From Lysobacterales bacterium (GTDB taxonomy: Bacteria > Pseudomonadota > Gammaproteobacteria > Xanthomonadales > SZUA-38): a stretch of 64,000 nucleotides of DNA. This document shows, piece after piece, positions 45,306 through 52,203 of the stretch. The notes beneath the pieces were generated by a model. That model saw only the letters and a list, made by a program, of their open reading frames with translations. It ran no database searches and was not told the origin of the DNA. The DNA lies in contig JASJDM010000014.1 of assembly GCA_030065125.1 (NCBI GenBank), positions 1-64,000 of the forward strand, in the 5' to 3' direction. Both the position numbers and the translations under genes were made by a program. Positions within the stretch are counted from its first letter, which is position 1. Every line of letters begins with the position of its first letter.

Positions 45306-46143
45306 GGCGGAAAATCTCCACGTCTCCATTGATTGACTTGAATTGAAACCGGGGGCCGCCACTGCCGATCTGCAGTCCGGCCGGCTGTTCAACCCGGTAT
45401 CGATTGGTATCTCCTATCCGCTGCTTATCCACGGTCATTTCCAGCGCCACGGGGCGCGCGTCGAAGTCACTGCGGATGCGGCCGTTGCCGGTGACGATGG
45501 CCAGAGTCAGGTCCGGTGAGCCGGGCAGCCCCACCTGCATGTCTCCGTTGACCGTCTCGAGGCTGCAGTCGGATCGCGGCTGTCTGGCAAAGCGCACTGT
45601 CACATCACCATTCACCGTCTGCAGGCGGCTGCACTGCACCAGCTCTGCGGCGTCGATGTCGCCGTTGACGTTGTCCAGCTGGACCGCGCCGGTTACGCCG
45701 GCAACACTGATCGAGCCATCCATCACCGTCGCCACGTCAATGTCTGCCGCCGCGGGCACCTGGATTTCCAGCGCCAGGTAGAGGCGGCACTCATCACAGC
45801 CCTCCAGCGGCGACCACCAGCGGTCCTCGCCTTTCGGCAGTACCAGGGACACCCCCCGGTCATCCTGGTCGACCTGCAGCGTCAGGATCTGCCGGGATCG
45901 CTCCAGATCACCGGCACTGCCGGCACTCCGAATCTCTTTGGCACGCACCACGATGACGTCGGCGGATCCGGTCACCACCGAGACAGGACCCCAGATGTTG
46001 CGCACCAGCAGTCGCGGCTGGGGCTGGGTGACGCTGAATTCGCGCTGCCAGTTTCGCTGCTCGGTAACCGCCAGGGCGGCTGCGGGCGCCAGCACAAGGC
46101 AGGCCAACAATGCGAGACGACGGTTCACATGGAGAATCCTCAT
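45298..46143 (-). CDS. Secreted DUF4097-type beta-solenoid protein (first of two)
   Basis: 281 residues with signal peptide (1-25, ending ALA). Repeats include AVQLDNVNGDIDAAEL, RLQTVNGDVTVRF, SLETVNGDMQVGL and FQFKSINGDVEIF, nearly the same NGD-turn motif as the next gene, so the two are paralogues. A CDEC near the middle may form a disulfide. It overlaps the anti-sigma gene by ATGA and belongs to the ECF operon as a probable effector. Confidence 0.88.
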   Translation of the reverse strand: MRILHVNRRLALLACLVLAPAAALAVTEQRNWQREFSVTQPQPRLLVRNIWGPVSVVTGSADVIVVRAKEIRSAGSAGDLERSRQILTLQVDQDDRGVSLVLPKGEDRWWSPLEGCDECRLYLALEIQVPAAADIDVATVMDGSISVAGVTGAVQLDNVNGDIDAAELVQCSRLQTVNGDVTVRFARQPRSDCSLETVNGDMQVGLPGSPDLTLAIVTGNGRIRSDFDARPVALEMTVDKQRIGDTNRYRVEQPAGLQIGSGGPRFQFKSINGDVEIFRHE

Positions 46144-46847
46144 ATGGAAACCTGGGCCTTGACCCGGCTCAGCAGATGTTCGGATACCTGGGCGTTGAGC
46201 TCGCCTTGACGGGCCATCTCAAGCAGTTGTCGCTTGAAGCCGTCGCTGCCCCACGCCATGGCCTGGTCCGCCAGCTCCAGCTGGTCCAGCACGTGGCCAT
46301 CACGCTGCAGCAGGGGCGTCAGTTGTCGCGCCACCTCCGGATCGGACAGCAATGGTCCCAGCGCTTCGATGGCTGCCCGCCGCACCGCACCGTTGGTGTC
46401 CTGCCTGGCCCGCAGCAGCAGGGCCCCGGTAAAGCGGTCATCGGCGGCCGCCCCGGCCAGCGACTGGATGCCCTCCAGTCGAAGGCCCGGCGAATCGGCG
46501 TCCAGCATGTTCAGTGCCACGGTGGCGGTGAGGGCCGAGACCTGGGCACTCAGCTGATCGATCTGGCGATCCTGGATGTCGTTGCTGGCCAGTTGGAGAC
46601 CCATCATCACGCCCACGAACAGGGCGGCTGCGGCGGGCACCAGTGGCTGCATGAAGATGCGCCGCCACCAGACCGGGTTCCGGCTGGCGTTTTGCCGGTT
46701 CTGACTCAGGGCCCGGTAAAAGTCCCGCCGCAGGGTGTCTGTCGGCTCCTGTTGCCGGATCTGTCCCAGGTCCCGCCACAGCTGCAGTTCCTCGGGGTCC
46801 GTGGTATCGGGCGTCAGCCCGTGAATTTCATGGTCGCGTTCAGGCAC
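46140..46847 (-). CDS. Membrane anti-sigma-like protein with HEAT-type periplasmic domain
   Basis: 235 residues: a cytoplasmic N-terminal part (1-60, with ELQLWRDLGQIRQQ), one TM helix (about 64-86, PLVPAAAALFVGVMMGLQLA), a coiled-coil stretch (DRQIDQLSAQVSALTATV), and helical repeats of HEAT type (LRLEGIQSLAG, AVRRAAIEALGPLL and so on). Position and overlap with the sigma gene (eight bases) argue for an anti-sigma factor whose periplasmic repeats sense a protein partner. The cytoplasmic segment lacks a zinc motif. Confidence 0.78.
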   Translation of the reverse strand: MPERDHEIHGLTPDTTDPEELQLWRDLGQIRQQEPTDTLRRDFYRALSQNRQNASRNPVWWRRIFMQPLVPAAAALFVGVMMGLQLASNDIQDRQIDQLSAQVSALTATVALNMLDADSPGLRLEGIQSLAGAAADDRFTGALLLRARQDTNGAVRRAAIEALGPLLSDPEVARQLTPLLQRDGHVLDQLELADQAMAWGSDGFKRQLLEMARQGELNAQVSEHLLSRVKAQVSI

Positions 46848-47445
46848 GACTTGCCTCCTGTTCCAGTTGTCCGACCAGCTCCTTCAGCTGCTTCACGGCG
46901 CGGTGCATGCGCACCCGCGCGGTGGCGGCGGAGCAGTCCAGGGTGCGACCCAGTTCCTCGAAGCTGTCCAGCTGGAATCGGCCAAGCCAGATCACTTCGC
47001 GCGCCGGCACCGGCAGCGCCGCCAGGGCGCGTTCCAGGGTCCGGCCCCTGACCTGGGAATCGAACTCGCCCTCCGGCCCCACCACGGGAGACTCCTGGGT
47101 CTGCTGGTTTTCATCGCTCAGCGGCTCGGTGTGGCGGGCCCGCCGCAGATGGTCATACACCAGGTTTCTGGCGATCTGGAACATCCAGCCGCGAAACGAC
47201 CCCTCTCCTCGAAAGCTGGCCGCAGACCGCAGCATCTTCAAAAACGTTTCCTGCACCATGTCCTCACTCAGGGCTGGATTACGGGTCATCTGCAGGCAGT
47301 AGTTGAACAGAGCCCGGTGATGACGTTCGAACAGCGTGCCCAGGCACGATTGATCGCCTGCCGCTATCCATTGAATGAGCTGTTCGTCGCTGACCGCCTG
47401 CATGGGGGTGTAATCCGTTGCTTTCCTGTTGATGACGCTGTCCAA
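46840..47445 (-). CDS. ECF-type RNA polymerase sigma factor
   Basis: Up to 201 residues; region 2 about 30-100 (LSEDMVQETFLKMLRSAASF, MFQIARNLVYDHLRRARH) and region 4 about 135-190 (LPVPAREVIWLGRFQLDSF, with the helix-turn-helix near CSAATARVRMHRA). The upstream TTG is one possible start; the ATG at 47403 (MQAVSDEQLIQW) is equally likely and neither has a good ribosome site. It leads the operon with the HEAT-type anti-sigma and two DUF4097 proteins, which are likely its own targets. Confidence 0.93.
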   Translation of the reverse strand: MDSVINRKATDYTPMQAVSDEQLIQWIAAGDQSCLGTLFERHHRALFNYCLQMTRNPALSEDMVQETFLKMLRSAASFRGEGSFRGWMFQIARNLVYDHLRRARHTEPLSDENQQTQESPVVGPEGEFDSQVRGRTLERALAALPVPAREVIWLGRFQLDSFEELGRTLDCSAATARVRMHRAVKQLKELVGQLEQEASRA

Positions 47446-47546
47446 ACTGATTCGTTACATGCCAACGCAAAATCCCAGGAGTGGGTCTCCAAAGTGACGT
47501 AGAATCCACCAGTCTATTGGATGAGAACGAACCATAGGATCATGGC

Positions 47547-47621
47547 ATGGACGTGAGCAAACTGCCGGCGGTGGGTGACCGGCTGCTGCAGCAGGGCAGA
47601 AGCAGGGCCGGGGCAGCATGA
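47547..47621 (+). CDS. Possible 24-codon leader ORF before the PRPP-synthase gene
   Basis: A short frame MDVSKLPAVGDRLLQQ... ends in a TGA that overlaps the next start as ATGA, the same coupling used by real gene pairs here. Its composition is ordinary and it has a weak AGGAT upstream. It may be a translated leader or chance; no homologue is recognised. Confidence 0.25.
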   Translation: MDVSKLPAVGDRLLQQGRSRAGAA

Positions 47622-48511
47622 GTCAGGCCATGATTTTTTCGCTGGAGGCACCAGCTCACCTGTGGACTACCACCCTGCAGGGGCTGGGCGGCATCGAGCA
47701 GGGCAGCCTGCAGTACCGCCGGTTTCCAGACGGTGAATCCTACATTCGGGTTCATTCACCCTGCACAGGTCGGGACTGCGTCATCGTGGCCTCGATGCAG
47801 GATCCGGACCCGCGCATACCCGCGCTGCTGTTCGCGGCCCGAACGCTGAGATCCATGGGAGCCAGGCGGGTTGGCCTGGCCGCCCCTTACCTGGCCTACA
47901 TGCGCCAGGACAAGATCTTTGAGGCCGGCGAATCCGCCACCGCCCGATATTTTGCTGAATGGCTGTCTTCGCATTTCGACTGGCTGGTAACCATCGACCC
48001 CCACCTGCACCGCATCCACGACCTGGCCGAGATCTACAGCATCCCAACCCGGGTGGTGCGATCGGCGGGCCGGTTTGCCGAGTGGATAAAGGCCCATGTG
48101 GAGCAGCCCCTGCTGATCGGACCCGACCAGGAAAGTGAACAGTGGGCCGGCGACGTTGCAGGGCGACTGCGGGCGCCTCACCTGATACTGACCAAGGTCC
48201 GCTCAGGGGACCGTAACGTGGCCATATCGGTTCCGGAGCTGGGCGAGTACCGCGATTACACGCCGGTGCTGGTGGATGACATTGTCTCCACCGGGCGGAC
48301 CATGGCCGAAACGGTCCAGCAGCTGGTGGCGGCCGGACTCAAGGCGCCGGTATGCCTGGGAGTCCACGGCGTCCTGGCCAGTGGCGCCCTGGACGACCTC
48401 AAGTCCGCTGGCGCCCACCGCCTGGTCACCAGCAACACGGTAGAGAACCCGGCCGCCGAGGTTGATCTCGGATCTGAGTTTGCCGGGGGAATCGCCAGCT
48501 TCCTGGACTAG
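47618..48511 (+). CDS. Ribose-phosphate pyrophosphokinase family protein (divergent Prs)
   Basis: 297 residues, shorter than housekeeping Prs (about 315). The substrate loops are present: RRFPDGESYIRV, the ATP-binding YLAYMRQDKIFEAGES, and the PRPP loop VLVDDIVSTGRTM. The catalytic flexible loop is recognisable at TKVRSGDRNVAIS. The sequence around MRQDKIFEAGE is closer to archaeal-type synthases than to E. coli Prs, which lacks such a long loop. It would make PRPP from ribose-5-phosphate and ATP, or a related reaction. Probably a second, horizontally acquired copy. Confidence 0.88.
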   Translation: MSQAMIFSLEAPAHLWTTTLQGLGGIEQGSLQYRRFPDGESYIRVHSPCTGRDCVIVASMQDPDPRIPALLFAARTLRSMGARRVGLAAPYLAYMRQDKIFEAGESATARYFAEWLSSHFDWLVTIDPHLHRIHDLAEIYSIPTRVVRSAGRFAEWIKAHVEQPLLIGPDQESEQWAGDVAGRLRAPHLILTKVRSGDRNVAISVPELGEYRDYTPVLVDDIVSTGRTMAETVQQLVAAGLKAPVCLGVHGVLASGALDDLKSAGAHRLVTSNTVENPAAEVDLGSEFAGGIASFLD

Positions 48512-48596
48512 CGGACGTCAATGTGCCGCCCGGCTGCCCTCAAGCACGGGCAGCCACCGGCCGATAGACTTAGTGGCCCCAACTCCGCCGTCTTTC

Positions 48597-49925
48597 ATGA
48601 GCCCAACCCCGGACATCGCAGGCAACGACAGAACGCTCCAGGCTGATCCATCCCATGACCGGCTCTATTTTGGTGGGATAACGGGTCTGGTGGACTGCAT
48701 TGTCAATATGAGCAGCCTGCCGGGGACATTCCTGGTGATTGAGATCGAGCGCTACTCAGAGCTGGCCATTGTGCTGGATGAGGGATTTCTGGCCAGAGTT
48801 GAAAACGAACTCTGGCAACTGCTGGATGCCCAGGTGGACGGCCGCGCCAGCGTATTTGGCATCGACGCCGGAGAGTTCGGGATCCTCTGGACTCGGGCGC
48901 TGCCGCGATCGGAGTGCGAAGCCGTAGCCCGGGGCCTGCTGAACGGCCTGCGCGGTATGAGCCTGTGTCGGCATTCAGGGCTTCAGCTCACTCCACGGAT
49001 CGGAATAGTCACGGGCTGGCAGGGAATTGCTCGTCCCCAGGAGTGGGTGCACTGCGCCTACCTGGCGCTGAAGACCAACCAGCGGCCATTTGCCGGATTT
49101 GCCCTTTACCAACCCGAAATGGCGGATGGCTTGACCCGGAAATGGGAGCTGCGGCGGGACCTGGCCGGGGCTCTGGACCGGCGGGAGTTCGTGCTGCACT
49201 ACCAGCCGCGGCTGGATCTGAAACGGGATTCCTGCACCGGCGTCGAGGCGCTGATTCGATGGAAAGATCCCAGGGGTGCCCTGGTATCGCCGGATGAGTT
49301 CATGCCTCTGCTGGAAAACTCCGGGGTGATCGTGGAGCTGACCCTGTGGGTGCTCAATCAGTCCGCCGTGGAGCTGTCCGAATGGCTCGAGCAGGACCCT
49401 GACCGCGTGCTGGCCATCAACGTTTCACCCCGTGCGCTGCTGGACCCGCTGTTCGTGACGCTGGTCACGGAACTGATTCAGCAGGAAAACCTGGACCCCA
49501 GTCAGCTCATGCTGGAAGTGACCGAGGGCAGCGCCTGGGAACATCGATCCAGTACGCTGGATTCCCTGGGCCAGCTCCGTGGTCTCGGCGTGGGCGTTTC
49601 CATCGACGATTTTGGCACCGGACACTCCACCCTGGAGTACCTCCGCCTGATGCCGGCGGATGAGGTCAAGATCGATCGCAGCTTTACCCAGAACATGCTG
49701 ACGTCAGCCACTGATCACCTGCTGGTGCAGCAGGTAATTGACCTGAGCCACCAGCTGGGGATGACGGTGGTTGCAGAAGGCACGGAGTCAGACGCACAGG
49801 TTGAAGAACTGCGTCGCATGGGATGCGACTTTGCCCAGGGTTACAGCGTCGCCCGGCCCATGCAGCAGCGCGATCTGATGAGCTGGAAACTGTCGACATC
49901 CGCTGAGGGCGTGCCGCAGACCTGA
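48597..49925 (+). CDS. EAL-domain c-di-GMP phosphodiesterase with degenerate GGDEF-like domain
   Basis: 442 residues. The N-terminal ~170 are a diguanylate-cyclase-like fold whose signature has decayed to IDAGEFGI, so it should be inactive or regulatory. The EAL domain (about 185-430) keeps catalytic residues: Glu217 in VEALIRW, Asn in INVSP, Glu in LEVTEGS, DDFGTGHS, Lys in EVKIDRSF and Glu in VAEGTES. It should hydrolyse c-di-GMP to pGpG. No membrane segment is seen. The ATG at 48597 is the natural start. Confidence 0.92.
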   Translation: MSPTPDIAGNDRTLQADPSHDRLYFGGITGLVDCIVNMSSLPGTFLVIEIERYSELAIVLDEGFLARVENELWQLLDAQVDGRASVFGIDAGEFGILWTRALPRSECEAVARGLLNGLRGMSLCRHSGLQLTPRIGIVTGWQGIARPQEWVHCAYLALKTNQRPFAGFALYQPEMADGLTRKWELRRDLAGALDRREFVLHYQPRLDLKRDSCTGVEALIRWKDPRGALVSPDEFMPLLENSGVIVELTLWVLNQSAVELSEWLEQDPDRVLAINVSPRALLDPLFVTLVTELIQQENLDPSQLMLEVTEGSAWEHRSSTLDSLGQLRGLGVGVSIDDFGTGHSTLEYLRLMPADEVKIDRSFTQNMLTSATDHLLVQQVIDLSHQLGMTVVAEGTESDAQVEELRRMGCDFAQGYSVARPMQQRDLMSWKLSTSAEGVPQT

Positions 49926-50024
49926 CTCCGGTCGGCCGGATCAAACCTGTGGCGTTCGGGCCTGCTCGGTGGCAGGATGCCGGGAGAGTCTTCCGCAGGG
50001 ACCCGGTGCTCGCCCGGGAACGCC

Positions 50025-50645
50025 ATGAGCTTCTACGACCGATACGTTCTACCTCACCTGGTACATCTCGCCTGCAAGAGCCGTACGATCCAGCACCAGC
50101 GCCGCAAAATCGTGCCGCGCGCCCACGGCAGGGTGCTGGAGATCGGCATGGGGTCCGGCCTGAACATTCCGTTCTACCAGCCATCCCGGGTGGAGTGGGT
50201 GTGGGGCCTGGAGCCCTCCCCGGAGATGCGCCGGAAGGCCAGAAGTCATCTGCAGGCAGCCGAGATCGAAGTCCGCTGGCTGGATTTCCCCGGCGAGGAG
50301 ATACCGCTGGAAGATCACACCGTGGACACCGTTGTGGTGACCTACACCCTGTGCACCATACCCGACTGGCAAACCGCCCTTGGGCAAATGCGACGGGTGA
50401 TCAAACCCGGCGGGGCACTGCTGTTCTGTGAACACGGCCAGGCGCCTGATCCAGCGGTTCAGCGATGGCAGCAGCGCATCAACCCTGTGTGGAAATCCAT
50501 AGCCGGAGGCTGCCATCTGAACCGTCCGATTCCCGGGCTTCTGGAGCAGGGCGGCTTTCGGGTAAGCGACGTGGACACCATGTACCTGCCCGGGTCTCCC
50601 AGGTTCGCCAGCTTCAACTACTGGGGCAGGGCCGTCCCCGCCTGA
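50025..50645 (+). CDS. Class I SAM-dependent methyltransferase
   Basis: 206 residues. VLEIGMGSGLNIPF (37-50) is motif I for SAM; LEPSP and the DTVVVTYTLCTI motif follow, then RVIKPGGALLFCEHG. The layout resembles UbiE/PhpK-like and the thiopurine-type small-molecule methyltransferases; substrate unknown. It is two bases from the ChaC-like gene and probably co-transcribed with it. Confidence 0.9.
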   Translation: MSFYDRYVLPHLVHLACKSRTIQHQRRKIVPRAHGRVLEIGMGSGLNIPFYQPSRVEWVWGLEPSPEMRRKARSHLQAAEIEVRWLDFPGEEIPLEDHTVDTVVVTYTLCTIPDWQTALGQMRRVIKPGGALLFCEHGQAPDPAVQRWQQRINPVWKSIAGGCHLNRPIPGLLEQGGFRVSDVDTMYLPGSPRFASFNYWGRAVPA

Positions 50646-50647
50646 GC

Positions 50648-51187
50648 ATGGATCCGGGACACTGCAGCCACTGGGTTTTCGGCTACGGCTCGCTCATCTT
50701 CAAGGCCGATTTTCCCTTCGCTGAGGCCTGTCCGGCCAGCATCACCGGGTGGCAGCGGCGATTCTGGCAGGGATCCCACGATCATCGCGGCACACCGGAC
50801 GCGCCCGGACGGGTGGTAACGCTGATTCCGACCCCCGACGCGGTCTGCCATGGCCTGGCCTACCGGGTGCCCGACGAGGTGTTCGATCACCTGGATCACC
50901 GCGAGAAAAACGGTTACCGTCGGCTGCAGGTGGCCATATCACTGCAGCACGGCCCCGTGGTGGAAGGCACCACCTACTATGCCGGCGCCGACAACGAAGC
51001 GTTTCTCGGCGCAGCACCCGACCACCGGATCGCCAGCCATATCCTGGCAAGCCAGGGCCCAAGCGGCAGTAACCTGGACTACCTGGAGAGACTGGCCAGG
51101 GCGTTGCGCCGGATGGGCTGCCCCGACAGCCATGTAGAGAACATCTTCCGGATCGCCCAGGAGCAGGCCGGATCGAACCTGGAGTGA
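50648..51187 (+). CDS. ChaC-like gamma-glutamylcyclotransferase
   Basis: 179 residues. FGYGSLIF (11-18) is the substrate loop, HDHRGTPDAPGRVVTLI is the ChaC-specific block and Glu86 in DHREKNGY is the catalytic residue. ChaC enzymes release 5-oxoproline and Cys-Gly from glutathione in the cytoplasm. The start is the ATG before DPGHCSHW; longer frames upstream are inside the methyltransferase. A YciI-type gene follows after four bases. Confidence 0.92.
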   Translation: MDPGHCSHWVFGYGSLIFKADFPFAEACPASITGWQRRFWQGSHDHRGTPDAPGRVVTLIPTPDAVCHGLAYRVPDEVFDHLDHREKNGYRRLQVAISLQHGPVVEGTTYYAGADNEAFLGAAPDHRIASHILASQGPSGSNLDYLERLARALRRMGCPDSHVENIFRIAQEQAGSNLE

Positions 51188-51191
51188 GACC

Positions 51192-51503
51192 ATGATTTAT
51201 GTCTTTGTCTGCCGCGACGCTGCCAACAGCCGGGAACTCCGGGCACTCTACCGCGACCAGCACCTGGCCTTTATCGAAACCGTCATGGACCAGGTCGCCG
51301 TGGCCGGCCCGTGTCTGCCGCCGGGCACAGACGACGCGAAGGCAGCCCAGGCCAGCATCCTGGCGTACCACGCAGACAGCCAGAAACAGGCTGAAGCACT
51401 GTTCCAACAGGATCCGTACTTCAACAACGGCATCTGGGAATCCTACGAAGTCTTCGCTCTGAAACCGGTGGTGGGAACCTGGATTGGCGGCAAAACCTGG
51501 TAA
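51192..51503 (+). CDS. YciI-like (YCII) domain protein
   Basis: 103 residues with a ferredoxin-like fold and His24 in YRDQHLAFIE, the usual catalytic position, plus a conserved end WESYEVFALKP. The family has been linked to chlorine-type dehalogenases and small-molecule decarboxylation; the role here is unknown. It follows the ChaC gene in the same transcript. Confidence 0.88.
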   Translation: MIYVFVCRDAANSRELRALYRDQHLAFIETVMDQVAVAGPCLPPGTDDAKAAQASILAYHADSQKQAEALFQQDPYFNNGIWESYEVFALKPVVGTWIGGKTW

Positions 51504-51636
51504 AAGGGGACAAATCGGAGTTGCAACAGCCTATTTGTCAACGAGTGTTACAGAAACGGTTTGCGTGATGCCGTGCCGGTCAGCGGCGCCGACAGGGCGT
51601 AATCTGTCACCATGGTTTGACAAGGCGAACCTGACC

Positions 51637-51674
51637 GGACTGGGACTCCTCTACCTCCCTCACTTTCCCAGTCC
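51637..51674 (+). other. Long-armed stem-loop between genes
   Basis: GGACTGGGA (51637-51645) and TCCCAGTCC (51666-51674) are perfect 9-bp arms around a 20-base pyrimidine-rich loop. It lies 14 bases before a strong terminator, so it may be part of a small RNA or the operon 3' end. A TTGACA at 51617 lacks a matching -10. Confidence 0.4.
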
Positions 51675-51687
51675 AAGTGCTGATTTT

Positions 51688-51713
51688 AGCGGGGCCTCGG
51701 CCCCGCTTTTTTT
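51688..51713 (+). terminator. Strong rho-independent terminator
   Basis: AGCGGGGC/GCCCCGCT form a perfect 8-bp stem with a four-base loop, followed by seven T. It is on the plus strand, about 185 bases beyond the YciI stop, and would end the methyltransferase-ChaC-YciI transcript or a small RNA made from the spacer. Confidence 0.85.
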
Positions 51714-51833
51714 ATGGCTGCGAGATCCGCCGTCCGAAGTGGGCGATAGCAGGGTTGCAGGGCTCCCTCAATGCCTTGCCGATAGTTGCTTACGCGGACT
51801 TGCAGGCGCTGCGCAAAACGTGGTTTTGCTCCG

Positions 51834-52008
51834 CTTACGGCCTCCGGCCGTTGGCACATCCCTGTGCCAAGGGGGGTCCTAAGTCAGCGACACAGTTCAT
51901 CGCCTTGGATTTCAAACCACTAGCGCCCACGGGGGAATAATCGCCGATCTCTCAGGTAGAACGCTGCCTCTTTGGCACAGGGAGGTGCCAACGGCCGGAG
52001 GCCGTAAG
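51834..52008. repeat. 36-bp inverted repeat composed of double hairpins
   Basis: The arm at 51834-51869 is the reverse complement of 51973-52008 with one mismatch, 103 bases apart. Each arm folds by itself into two hairpins: ACGGCC/GGCCGT, and TTGGCACA/TGTGCCAA in the first arm or TTGGCAC/GTGCCAA in the second. Such twin palindromes resemble REP elements, whose copies are spread through a genome. No gene is present around them; the whole 51504-52203 spacer is non-coding. Confidence 0.75.
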
Positions 52009-52014
52009 GGATCC

Positions 52015-52201
52015 GGAAACCGCGTTTTCGGTTCCCGCCCGAGAGTTGACCATGGATGGTCAATCTCTCGGATGGACAATCGATGTGCCGACGCGCGAAG
52101 TGCGAGAGTGGAGCGAAAACCGCGTTTTCGCGGAACGGCTGGGAGGCCGCCATGGAAGGCGGATCTCCCAGATACACAAACCTGGCGGATCTTGCAGATC
52201 C
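52015..52201. repeat. Cluster of five further hairpins
   Basis: Consecutive stem-loops at 52015-52035 (GGAA-CCG/CGG-TTCC), 52041-52069 (GAGAGTTGACCAT with its near-complement), 52114-52130 (CGAAAAC/GTTTTCG), 52141-52169 (GGGAG and CCGCC arms) and 52187-52201 (GGATCT/AGATCC). The 14-base word AAACCGCGTTTTCG occurs twice, at 52017 and 52117. The last hairpin touches the end of the sortilin-like gene. Together with the large inverted repeat this makes a palindrome island. Confidence 0.6.
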
Positions 52202-52203
52202 AT

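Noticed and set aside
50648..51187. ChaC-like and GGCT-like genes as a recent duplication
   Set aside because: They share only the YGS loop and the catalytic Glu; flanks and the rest of the sequence differ, so they are separate branches.
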